Positions 33,198-43,805 of a DNA stretch of 64,000 bases are shown one piece after another. Source of the DNA: Castor canadensis (taxonomy: Eukaryota > Chordata > Mammalia > Rodentia > Castoridae); assembly GCF_047511655.1 (NCBI RefSeq), contig NC_133390.1, forward strand, positions 127,277,583 through 127,341,582. Direction: 5' to 3'. Below the pieces are notes generated by a model. The model did not search any database. It was not told the origin of the DNA and worked only from the letters and a program-made list of their open reading frames with translations. Positions within the stretch are counted from its first letter, which is position 1. Each line of letters starts with the position of its first letter. Both the position numbers and the translations under genes were made by a program.

Positions 33198-33330
33198 TCT
33201 TTTTTTGGTGGGACTGGGGTTTGATCTCACAGCCTACACCTGGAGCCACTCCATCAGCCCTTTTTTTGCGATGGTTTTTTTTTTTTTTGAGATAGGGTCT
33301 CTATTTATCCTGGCTACTGCCTCCCTGGGG
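33198..33330 (-). mobile_element. SINE, short-form dimer, B1 half truncated
   Basis: ggtgggactggggtttgatc, cctacacctggagccactcc, then gagatagggtctctatttat. Confidence 0.75.
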
Positions 33331-34719
33331 GGGAAAAAAAGAGGCACAAATGTTGCCCCTTGTGGGGGACTTCAGGTCACACCAGAGACTGGGTACACTG
33401 CTTTGTTTTGGGGTTGGCATTTTACCCAGTTGCCAGTTATAAATTGTTTGATTTTAAATTATGATCTGTTTATCCTCAGATGCTCTGGGGTTTTAGCAGC
33501 CCTTGCAAATAATGAAGTTTTAAATTATTTTGGTATTTCTTCATTGTCTTTGAGATATTACATATCTAGAATATTCATTCAACCTATATATAGCCAGCTC
33601 CTCTTCTGAACCACCTTTGGAAAGGGTCAACGAAGGCATTACAGTTCTAAGAAGTCCCTGCACACTTCCAGAGTTCCAGGGTGGAGTGAAAAGTCAGTTC
33701 TGACAGGTGAATGACAATAAGTTTTTGGCCTGAATTTGAGTGAATCATTCCTGCAGCCCTTTCTCATAGTATTCTGTCTTTCACCAGACAAAGGCAGCCC
33801 TGAACAGGTTAGGTGCTTCTGGGCCCCTCTGGGAACCCTTGTCCTGCTGTGAGGTGAGGCTGTGCACAAAGGCCTTGGTGTAAGACTCTGGTTCTGGTTT
33901 CTTCTCCAGTTGACGTTTCTGTTGTACAAGTGGAGTCCTTCCAGGTACATGTCTGTAGAGCTTGTGCCTGTTTAAGTCCTGGGGGGTACTGGAAAATTGC
34001 AGGAGGGTCTTAGGACAGTCAAGCAGCTTGTGAGAGAGGAGGGGTGGCTCTCTGCTGAATCATGTGAATGATTGCAGCACCACCAAAGAGGCCCAGGCCT
34101 TCTCCCCAAGTGGTCCAGCTGGGCCTGTTTTGTGGAGGGTGATTTTAAGACAAAGCTGAATGGAGTGTTGAGCTTTCCCCAATCCAAGTCCAGGCTGCCT
34201 TTTCTCCTCCCAGTTAGATACCAGGGAGGAGATGCAGGTGCTTTTGATCCAGAGCTGGATCCACTAATGCTCTGCACAGACCAGGAGCCCAGAGCAAAGA
34301 GGATAGGAGAGAATTTAGCTTCTGACTGCCCTACCTAAAACCTCCTAGATGTCCCAGTGTCCCTGACCTGACTGGGCAGCTCCTGCTGCCACACTGGGGG
34401 CAGTCTTGTGTCAGCCTTGCTGGGCAGTCCTTCCATCTGCTTCTCCACTATGAGGTTTGCAGGGAGTCTTGGACTTGGGTTCCTCACAGGTACAAACCTT
34501 CCCTAACATTGCGGGCCCTAAGCAACTCAGCAGTCATTGCACAAGATTACAGGCCACATGACTTGTGCCTCCAGAATTTTATTTTTTTCCCCACAATTTA
34601 AAAAATGGAGATGGAGACTGGCTCATTAGATAGTGCATTTATATATTTACTAGTTTTTAAAAATTTTAAGTTACAACCTTTTATCTGTTTTTTGAGATGG
34701 GGTGTTACGTTGTCCAGGT

Positions 34720-35137
34720 TGGCTTCTTTTTTTTGTAATTAGCATATATTAATACTCATTTCCCCTCACCCATTTAAAAATAATTTTTAATGAGTTTTAT
34801 TTTAGTTGAGACTGGGGTTTGAACTCAGGGCTTCACACTTGCAAAGTGGGCACTAGACCCTGCCTCCCGGTGATTTTGCTGTGGTTATTTTGGAGATGGG
34901 AGTCTGGAAGTATTGCCTGGGCTTTCCTTGAACTGGGATCTTCCTGATCTCAGGCTCCCAAGTTCATTATTCTATTTTCATACTTGTATATAAAATACTT
35001 CAGTCATAATTGTCTCTCCCCCCCACATCACCCTCTCCTTTCACTCCTTTCACCCTTCCAATTGGGGTCCTACCCCCCAATGACCCTGCTATTGCTATAT
35101 TCTGCATACAAGAGAAATATTTGTCTTGTTTTGGTCT
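34720..35137 (-). mobile_element. LINE-1 3'UTR-like relic, antisense, with nested SINE
   Basis: Segments gtaattagcatatattaata (34735 on) and ttgtatataaaatacttcag followed by a C-rich tract (34984 on) resemble rodent L1 3'UTR in reverse. A SINE (34790-34966) sits between them. Confidence 0.45.
34790..34966 (-). mobile_element. SINE, B1-ID dimer, 'tggactggagg' lineage, in L1
   Basis: gagactggggtttgaactca, acacttgcaaagtgggcact, then ttattttggagatgggagtc. Confidence 0.8.
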
Positions 35138-35215
35138 TAAATTTTTTGGTAGGGGGGAGGAGGTGCAATACTGAAAAGCAGGCACTCTACAACTTGAGCC
35201 ACACTTAGCCCCTAT
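35138..35215 (-). mobile_element. SINE, ID-like half, damaged
   Basis: gaaaagcaggcactctacaa then cttgagccacacttagcccc. Confidence 0.6.
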
Positions 35216-37109
35216 ATTTAGATTTGTTTTGGTGGGACCGCCATGCTGTTCTTCATAATATAGCTGCAAGTTTTAAATGTGATAGCTGTTCTGTGTACAC
35301 ATCTAACCTGTTGTGAGTGCAGCCCCTTCCTCCTGAACTGGTGAATGTACCGACAACTGGAGAGGTTTGCCTGGGGCCTGCTCCCTTCCACTTTGGCCTC
35401 AGCATCTTGGCTTAGCCACTCTTAATATGGAACTTTTTTTTTCTTTTCTTTTTTTATAGTTGAGGTAGGACACATTTTAAGAAGTTACATGTTTGAAAGC
35501 ACTTTGTACAAGCTACTTGGCACTGTGACCTCCTGCGAGCTGGAGCTCTCTTTGTCCTGGATTCCTTACTTGTTGACTAGGCATGATGGCAGGCCATACC
35601 TGTGTGATACACTGTCCACGCAGTGCAATGCAGTGCAGGGTGTGTTCCACAGCTGTGCACCCCAGGCTAGGGTACACTTCTCCCTGCACTCTTGGTTCTG
35701 CAGGCTGAGGAATCCTGCCAGAGGAGCTGTGCAAGGTCGGGTTTGCAAACTCTTATCTTGTCTCCAGAAGTCAGCTGGCCTCGCTGTTGCCCCAGGGCAT
35801 GTGGTTGAGTCATGAGGATGCCACTGTTGGGGTAGGGCAGGGGTAGAAAAACAAGGACAGGTTTTGCTGAGTATTTGCCCTCTTCAGCATTTCATATAAC
35901 TAAAAATTGCTTCTTTTTTTCCCCATATACCTAGGTTTTATTGAATTTGTTAATATTACAGAATTTTTGGACTGCCAAACCATGCCTGAGAATCCAAAGA
36001 AAGAAATAATGTAGTGGACAGCCTCGTCTACCCATCATACAGTATATTAAAACTTGATTCTTGTGCCTTTTGATAATTTCACAGTCTTTTAAAACATTAA
36101 GACTTGGAATTTATATCTGCTGCAGGTCTTCAGATCTCCAGTACAGTATGCCATTAAATAAACCCCTTCATATTTGTCTCAGCTCAGTTCTCAGCAGAAT
36201 TTTGTGGGAAAAATGCATACTTAAGGAAAATACGTGGCTCAGTGTCCAAGCGATTGCCCGTCAAGGTTTGTGGTTCCCAAATGAACTCTTCAGTTTAACC
36301 AACAGTCTCTTTATTTGTTGTTTAACCATGCAACCTGGTGCTGGCTGACTTAGCCACTTGCTCAAGTCCTCAGACCCAAGTACACCAGAAGGCGGGCACT
36401 GTACCTGCTACCTCCAGTAATGGAGGAGATATTAGCCTCCTGGGACCCCAATTCCTGTGCGAGCATACTCAACACGACTGAACCTGTAGGAGTGTTGACT
36501 TGCCCGTTTGCTCCACTCTTGGCAGCAGCAAGCCTCTAATTCCCTCCTGCATTTGGCAAAGGGACCCTGGAGAAACCCAGACCCCGCATCAAGTGGTCAC
36601 ATACTACTATGGACTTTTTCTATTGAACCAAAGACACAAATCTGGGAAACTGCCAGACCATCTCATTAAATGAAAAGACATAAAAGTTCCTTTTTTACAT
36701 GTTCATTTTTTGATGAATCAAGCTCAAATTCATTTGAGCTTTGTCCCACAGGCAAAGGGCCTGTGGTTGCTTTCCTTTGGCCCCAGGCAGTATTTAAATG
36801 TAATCTTTCATTTTTGCCCCTGGCCCTGCTGGGTGGATGAGAAATTAAGATACTGTTTTACACTATTCAAATGGGAAAATTTGATATTGGGTGGGCCTTT
36901 CAGCTAGGTGACAGGAGACTTAAGGGGGCTTAACTGTGACATAAATTTGGAAGCTGCGGATAGTCAGAAGGAGCCAGATCCCACAGGGCTGCTGGGCATT
37001 CCCTTTCCTGCTGGTTTAACCTCCATTCCTTTCACGGCAAACTGTATAGAGTGCATCCTTTTGTTTGCGTTAGTGTGTAGGCCTGGCACTGCAATTTCCC
37101 TCCAGGATT
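35216..37109. other. Intron 1, 1.9 kb without recognised repeats
   Basis: No SINE, L1 or MIR recognised. Contains an isolated aataaa near 36158 but no exon-like frame. Whether this is an unrecognised old repeat or conserved non-coding sequence cannot be told by eye. Confidence 0.4.
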
Positions 37110-37310
37110 TAGTTTTATTTTTTAGTGTTAGGGATTGAGCCTAGGGCCTGTACATCCTAAGGCACTCTCTCTTCCAGGAAGTTTAGCATGTACGTCAACT
37201 AGAACTAAATTTTAAACAGGTAGAGGAAGGAGCCTGGAGAAGACCTGCAGGTCTAGGAAATCTTTACAGGTCTCCTGTGTTGCCTAGGTTAGCCCGAAAC
37301 TCCTGGGCTC
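37110..37310 (-). mobile_element. SINE fragments, ID-like and B1
   Basis: gtgttagggattgagcctag (37120 on) and gtgttgcctaggttagcccg (37270 on), separated by unrelated sequence. Confidence 0.45.
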
Positions 37311-38479
37311 ATCATCTGACTTAGTGGTCAGTGACCCTTTGAGAATATGGCACTTGTGTAGCTTCTTACCAGATTAAAGGGCACATTCATATTGTGCTCA
37401 CGATTGAGGTGTTGTCTGGCTCTGGAATTGTTGTGAGTTATGCCCACAGATAGAAGGCAGCTCTCATCTAGCTGGAAAGCTTTTGTGGCTCACGATGTTC
37501 TTGGGATAGATCTGTTTTGTGTTTTGAAAGTAGAACAAAACCCCATTTGACTTGGATGATTTCAGAATTCAACACTAGCTCCTGTGGCCCCGAGGCCCGC
37601 AGTGACAAGCCCCCCAGCCTCACTGTTTCCATGTGTTTTCAAAGGTGTTGATAGTTCTGAGGTTTTGCTAGTGGGATGGGATTAGAAGGGAAATTTGCAT
37701 CATTCATTAGGAAATCAGGGTTTTTGTGCGAGCATTATGGAGGGTAAAAAGCTAAGAGGAAAATTGTTTTCCAAAAGATTTTTGCAAGGCATTTTGGGTT
37801 TAACCTATGTATATATTTGTAGAGCACTGATGTCAGAGCATTTCCAAGGGATCTTATGTGTATTGACCATGACTTCTTTTAAATAGGTCCAGAATGGGTC
37901 TGCCAGAAGTGGAAATTGTCCTAAAAAAATACCTTAGTCATTTGTGATGACTGGAATCATTCTCTGTCCTGCTTAATTCTGGATTCCCTTTGCAGCAACT
38001 GTAAGACAACCATCAACTCTAACCTGAGAAAAACCAGCTTGTGTGGACTAGTTCTGTGGATTTAAAAAAATGTGTTTTAAGATGCAATACTGAGTGCAGG
38101 TTGGGAAGCAGACCCTGCCAGGGAAGAGTGTGTGTGAACTACTTACTCTAGCTGGGGAGTATAGGGGAACCATTCCCTGGCCCATCTGCCTGCTTCATGG
38201 GACCTTGTGCTTCGCCCCTAACATACATGTTGCAGTGGTCAAATCCCAAGTGTGTATTCTCCCCCTATTCTGGTTAGAAACCCTAATATGTGGGTGGCGG
38301 TGCTGCTGCTAATTGTTTAAATACAAAAGTTAATCCTTAATAATGTTGAAGAACAAGCCTTTGGAAAATTTCAGACCTTACTGTTCAAGTTAGCATATTG
38401 TCATTTTCATTTTCCTAGTAAAGCTGCTTATACGCTTTAAATAAGCCTTTCTACCTTCCTGCGTTTTTTCGGACTTGTC

Positions 38480-39047
38480 TTACTTTTTTTTTATTTTTTG
38501 AAACATTTTTATTAGCACATCTTGGGTGTACAGTGGTACCACGTCTCTTGGTTAGGTTCATCCCCACCATCACCTCCCTCTTCTTCTCCCCCCCCGCCCA
38601 GTTTAAAGTGACAGGCTTAGTGTTATTACATAAAAGTACATTGAGCGCATTCACCCTCTTTTACCTCCTTAACAGGACCTGTTCTACGTTCCTGTCCTTC
38701 ACTGTTCCAGTGCATGTGCATTGTTCACGGGGTTTGCCGTGGTATTTCACCTGTGAGTTTATTGTACTTTAATGAGTCTAACCTCTATTACTTTTCATTA
38801 CTCTCTCTGTCCTATTCTTTATTGTTCAACAGCTTTCATTCATTGTGCCTGCCTCCTATACAGATAGGATGTATTTCAATGTTACTCTTTTACTTTCTTT
38901 CCTTCTCCCTCCTCCTTGTAGTCTCCTCAGTCATTCCCACTATTGGAAGCACACTCTCTGTGTGTATTCATACATGATCATACTTGTGCTTGCATGTGTT
39001 TATTTTGGATCTATCTTCCTTCCACATGAGAGAAAACACGCGGCCTT
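38480..39047 (-). mobile_element. LINE-1 3' end, antisense, part 1
   Basis: Reads in + orientation as the reverse of a rodent-type L1 3' region: a tttttattagcacat start, a pyrimidine-rich middle with accctcttttacctc, and a last portion (ccacatgagagaaaacacgcgg) matching the L1 region just after ORF2. Interrupted by a SINE at 39048-39300. Confidence 0.65.
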
Positions 39048-39300
39048 TGTCTTTTTTTTTTTTTTTTTGTGGCGTAGTGGTGGTAGTGGTACTGGGGTTT
39101 GAACTCATGGCCTCACGCTTGCTAGGCAGGGCTCTACCACTTGAGCCGCTTCACCAGCTCTTGTTTGTGTTGGGTTTTTTCAAGATCTAGTCTCTTGAAC
39201 TATTAACCTAGGTTGGCCTCGAACTGCAGTCCTCTTGATCTCTCCCTCCTGAGCAGCTAGGATTATAGGTATGAGCCACCAGCACCTGGCTTGTTTTTAG
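39048..39300 (-). mobile_element. SINE, B1-ID dimer, long ID form, in L1
   Basis: T18 head, gtactggggtttgaactcat, ccacttgagccgcttcacca, then tagctaggattataggtatg. Complete. Confidence 0.85.
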
Positions 39301-39760
39301 TTTTTTGAGGAAGCTTCATACGGTTTTCCATAGTGGTTGTATGATTTATATTCCTACTAACATTGTATAAGGGACCTCCTCCTCCCCCCAGTCCTCGCCA
39401 ACATTTGTTGTTTATATTCTTAATGATAGCTATTTCTAACAGAAGTAAGGTAGAATCTTAATGTGGTTTTGATTTATATTTCCTTTATGGCCAGGGATGT
39501 TGAGCATTCCTTCATGTGTTTTTTGGGCCATTTGGACTTCTTCCCTGAAAAATTTCTGTTCAGTTCATTTGCCCATTTCTTTATTGGGTCACTGACTCTT
39601 TGGGAGTTCAGTTTTTTTTAGCTCCCTATAAATTCTGATTATTAATCCCTTGTCAGATGTATATCTGGCAATGATTTTCTCCCATTCTAGTGACTGTTTC
39701 CTTTGCTATGCAGAAGCTTTTTAGATTCATGTAGTTGAACAGGTATTTTTGAAAGTGCTC
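39301..39760 (-). mobile_element. LINE-1 ORF2 3' end, antisense, part 2
   Basis: Clear reverse complement of the L1 ORF2 C-terminal region: ttgaggaagcttcata, ccatagtggttgtatg, ttcatgtgttttttgggcca, ttaatcccttgtcagatgta and ctatgcagaagctttt all match conserved L1 blocks in the expected order. Broken, no open reverse transcriptase frame. About 250 bases of L1 expected between this piece and part 1 are missing. Confidence 0.85.
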
Positions 39761-40739
39761 TTTCCCAACATGTGACTAATAATTTCATGAGCTCAGTTTA
39801 TGCAATTTAAAATTTTTTTGGTGTTTCTGGGGGGGGTGGTGTTTCTCAATTTCTTTCCCACTTTTAAAGAACATAACTAAGTAGATAGTGAGTTTTGAGT
39901 TTCATGCTACAGTTAGTAAAATAACTGAATACAGTTGGTAATGGAACTGAACGCAATTGATGAATGGCTGTCCACAAGGAAAATCTTGGAATTGGAATCA
40001 GTTGGCCACATATCCAGTTTGGTTTTTTAGTTGGTCAGACCTTTTTCTCTGAGAGGGAAGAGATGGTTCTCTAAGCTTATTAGCTCCTTATGACATTACT
40101 CATAGAAAACTTTATTTGGAACTTAATAATTTCAGGGTGGCAAAATAGGGGTTGGAAGAGTATTAAAATTGCAAGAGGGAGAAAAAGAAAGGCATGCCAC
40201 TTTTTCCATCTGGGCTTCAGCACAGCTTTTACTTAGGGGAGGGCCAGGAAGGAATTTTCCGTTCACTTCCTGTGCCCTAGGGAGCTGCAGGAACAAAGGC
40301 TCTGTATGGACCAGCTGCCATCTTGGCTATTTTATCATTGGCCCTCTGCCTTGCCTTAAATCGAACACAGATTCTCTGAAGGGAATCTCTTGGAACCTTT
40401 TGGATTGTAGGCTGCAAATGAAATTGGGACTGGGAGTGTGTCACGGCTTAATTTGGATCCCCTTAGGGGTACTTCCTGGAGGAGGACAGTGAGGACTGCG
40501 TCCTCTCTGACCAGAGGGAAGATGGTGGTCGGGAGATACTTTTCCACATACATGTGCCTCAGAGGGGTTGTGGAGAACTTGGAGATATGGGGAGCCAAGA
40601 TGAGTAGTTCTGTAAATGCAATGTGATAAGAGAGCAGGGCCTTAAAGAGGCGTGAGGACTTAGAAACAAGGAAGATACTTGGCTAGAGATTTCACTCTTC
40701 CAAGTGCATGTAGGGAGCTGTGGAAGTCTGCTGTTAGTA

Positions 40740-40905
40740 TCAGGTCTGTTATACCCACTTATTCTTGACCAGTAGGCAATGGGGAGCTGTTGAGGGTTGT
40801 GGAGATTGGAAGTCATGAAAAAGAAAGCAATTGGATTGTTGTAGAAATGGTGGGTGGCTGTAGACATGCCTCTGCCACAGGATTGCAAAGTTCTGACTGG
40901 GTAGA
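40740..40905 (+). mobile_element. L2-like fragment
   Basis: accagtaggcaatggggagc then tgttgagggttgtggag resembles an L2 3' block. The 168-codon antisense frame 40559-41065 runs through it. Confidence 0.4.
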
Positions 40906-41061
40906 GGAAGCTTTGTGGAGGTGAGATTTTCAGGGGTGGGAGGAGTACAGTTAACTGTAAGTAGAGGCCACAAAGCATAGTGGTTTCTGCATTGTGTGTG
41001 TGTGTGTGTGGGGGTGCAAATTCAACCGTCCATGCCCCAGGTCTGTCTTCCTTCCTCCCTT

Positions 41062-41145
41062 CCACTGGCCCTTGAACTCAGGGCCTTTCCCTTGAGCCAA
41101 CTCCACCAGCCCTATTTTTGTGAAGGGTTTTTTGAGATAACAGCA
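41062..41145 (-). mobile_element. SINE, short-form dimer, truncated
   Basis: cccttgaactcagggccttt, gagccaactccaccagccct, then a stub of the B1 half. Confidence 0.7.
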
Positions 41146-41629
41146 TTCCGTAGAGTGCTGATTAGGATTAAACAAGTTTGTATGTTCAAACACACATACT
41201 TTAGGGCTTGATCCTAGAGTAAGTACTTGCAGAAATATTTGCCAGTATTAAGACTGCTGGCCTGGTAAAGCTTCAGTACACGAAACTCTGGACCCGCTAT
41301 GCTTTATTTACACTCTCTGTGTTACACCCTGTGAAAATTTACAATGAAATTAAACTGCTAGTTGTCCTATTAACAATTTGGTGTTTACCATTCCACTTTT
41401 ATGTTTTGTTTTAAAAGCCATCCCTCTGCTCCTCACTTAAGATCAGAGTTCTAAACAACTACATAAGCACCCATTTGGGTAAAAATACATAATTGTATTC
41501 TGACATGCAAGCAAGTGTCGCTCACTGAAGGTTTGGTCACAAATAGTAGCATACTATATACATTAGTCTGCTCCATATTTTTTCCATAGTAATAACGTAT
41601 CTTGGCGTTTACTCCATGGGCCCAGAGCA

Positions 41630-41726
41630 TCTCTTTTTGGGGCGGGTGGTACTGGGGTTTATGCCCGGGGCCTTAGGCTTACTAAGCAGGTGCTCTACCA
41701 CTTGAGCCACTCCACCAGCTCTCATT
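41630..41726 (-). mobile_element. SINE, ID-like half, long form
   Basis: gtggtactggggtttatgcc to gagccactccaccagctctc. Confidence 0.8.
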
Positions 41727-41964
41727 TTTTAAAATTATTGTCCATTAGTCAATTAATGTAATGATTTTTAAATTAGTCTCCTATTGACGGCCTCTAATCT
41801 CAAATATGGTGCCATGAATCACCCATATTTTTAATGACGTGCTTAATTCCTAGCCAGATAGCTTGAACATACCTAGATCTGTCTTCTGGTTTGTAAGGGT
41901 TCATGTTTACTCTAGAAAAGGATGCCTTTTCTTTTTCCTGAGAAGATACTGAGGTTAACAGAGG

Positions 41965-42060
41965 CAGTCTAGCCATGCTAGACCAGGCTGACCTGGTGAT
42001 ACCAGATCCTCTTGCCTCCCAAGTGCTACTGTCACAGGCCTGCACCACCACAACTGGGTG
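41965..42060 (-). mobile_element. SINE, B1-like
   Basis: gaccaggctgacctggtgat to cctgcaccaccacaactggg. Confidence 0.6.
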
Positions 42061-42115
42061 AGGTTAAGATTTTACTGAGATTATAGCAAGCCAGTGATAA
42101 AAAAAAAAAAAGAGA

Positions 42116-42245
42116 TTACAGCTGGCATGAATGGTGTATCCCTGTAATCCCAGCTACTAGGGAGGAGGCAGGAGGATCTTGAGTTCCATTCCAGCCTCCA
42201 GTCTGGGCAATTTAGAGATACTCTGTCTTAAAAAAATTTTTTTTT
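42116..42245 (+). mobile_element. SINE, B1-like
   Basis: ccctgtaatcccagctacta to gagatactctgtcttaaaaa. Confidence 0.65.
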
Positions 42246-42299
42246 TCAACTTGATTTTTCATTTGTTTATACTGATAACTGTCTCATAATTATAGATAA

Positions 42300-42485
42300 A
42301 CTGGGGGGTATAGCTCAGTGATAGAGTGCTCAAGGCCCTGGGTTAAACCCCAGTTTTGTAATGGTGATGGGTATAGCTCTAGGGACTGGAAGCATGCTCA
42401 GTGTGCCCAGTGGTAGAGTTCTTACCTACTAGCATGGAGGGTGGGGTCCTGGGTTCAAGTTCCATCATCACCACCAAAAAAAAAA
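42300..42485 (+). mobile_element. SINEs, two tRNA-Ala-like ID copies
   Basis: ggggggtatagctcagtgat with the anticodon arm deleted, then gcccagtggtagagttctta to gttcaagttccatcatcacc and A11. Confidence 0.65.
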
Positions 42486-43281
42486 ATTACAGCTGTACTG
42501 GACTACAGTCTTGTCACATCTGGTGTTGGCTCCATAGAAACTGCCCAAGTATTTACATTCTTATTTTAACATTTTTGTAGAGAGATGCTTCTAGACATTG
42601 TTTAGGCTGTTGAAGTTCTGAGAGGATGTAATAACCTCTTGGGTTTTCAGAACCTGAATTTTCCTTTGGCTGCTTATGACTTCTGCCTGACCAGTCTGTG
42701 GGCAGAGGTAGGAAGGGACCTGGAGTGTCCTATTCATTTTCTAGGCTCCAGTCAAAGAGCAAAGAAGACATTTTCTGGTTGAAGATAGCTAACCCCTAGC
42801 TCTAGCGCTGCCCAAAGTGTGTTATGTTCTTTAACAGATGAACAGTTTCCGTATAATTCCGTAGAATGTCCACCCAGTGAGTCTTCTGCTCTACTTCCTG
42901 GTTAGGGCTGTAGTCATCTGGGGGCAGTGCTGGTCAGCTTTCTAGAAGGCCTGAGAGGTTTCTCCACTGCACTCCCCCCCAAGTCTGTTAGGGCTGTGGG
43001 ATTTCCTATGGCTTGGGCTTCTCAGGCAAAGTTGCTGGGCTCTGAGAGTTTCCCCAGCACAAGGCAGACTATAAAAGGCCATCCCAGATTAAAGGGCAAA
43101 GGAAATAAAAAACAAAACAAAACAAAAAACACAGCCATCTTTTCTGGACTGGAAGTGACTTTTCTAGGAAAAGTCCATAAGTTCACCTAGATACCACCTC
43201 CTGTGTTGAGTCTGAATTTCCCTAACAGCCTAAATTGTTACTCGAAATTCTCATTTTTTTTCTTTCTCTCCCCCCCCCCCA

Positions 43282-43365
43282 ATGGAAGGGTGCCTTAAAC
43301 TTAAGGCTCTGAACTTGCTAGGCAGGTACTCTATCTATCTCTTAAACCACACTTCTGTCTAGCCC
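43282..43365 (-). mobile_element. SINE, ID-like half, damaged
   Basis: tgaacttgctaggcaggtac to accacacttctgtctagccc. Confidence 0.6.
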
Positions 43366-43604
43366 TTTATTCACAGTTTTAGATCTGCAAACTGTGGACC
43401 ACGAACCAAGTCCGTCTCTTCTCCCCTTTGCCCTGATCTTTGTTTTTGTTCTTGGAAGGGAGTGTATCTCATCACCCCCATCTCATCAGCAGGTACACAC
43501 AAGACCCAACAGGTGCCCAGAGCTCAACTCACCACCACTGATAGTGCAAGGGCACAGTGCCCCTTTTCTGCTCCAATTTTACTCTGGTGGGATACAGTGT
43601 GACA

Positions 43605-43624
43605 CCCCCCCCCCCCGCCCCCCG
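43605..43624. repeat. Oligo-C tract (G-rich on the minus strand)
   Basis: C12, then G, C6 and G, C2. The minus strand has enough G-runs for a quadruplex. Confidence 0.9.
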
Positions 43625-43674
43625 CCAAACAGACTACGAGTATAAATCTCATTTCCTTCATTCTGTTTGTTGAA

Positions 43675-43805
43675 GTATTTATTATTCAGTGATGTTGCCA
43701 GACAGTTAGATGCTGGGATTGAAGCAATGAACCAGACAAAGTCTCAACCTTTGCAGTGCAGACATTGTAGTGAGCAAGGTTTACTTGAGGAGCGAAAAGT
43801 GCTGT
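43675..43805 (+). mobile_element. L2-like fragment
   Basis: atgctgggattgaagcaatg, aaccagacaaagtctcaacc and acattgtagtgagc follow the L2 3' block. Antisense frames over this area (43686-44185) come from this repeat and its flank. Confidence 0.55.

Larger units (their letters stand above)
23260..34719. other. Intron 1, non-repeat stretches
   Basis: Between annotated repeats, 23261-23649, 24061-24299, 24791-25224, 26641-27064, 27181-27489, 27601-28124, 28311-29532, 29706-30314, 31276-32126, 32259-32999 and 33331-34719 show no recognised repeat and no protein-like frame. 28311-29532 is a 1.2 kb block of ordinary composition without any SINE. Confidence 0.4.

Noticed and set aside
40559..41065. 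168-codon antisense open frame
   Set aside because: Runs through an L2-like relic, a TG repeat and a SINE; no protein family recognised.
42300..42485. tRNA-Ala-like sequences
   Set aside because: A and B box-like parts are present but the anticodon arm is deleted and A-tails follow, so they are tRNA-derived SINEs, not tRNA genes.
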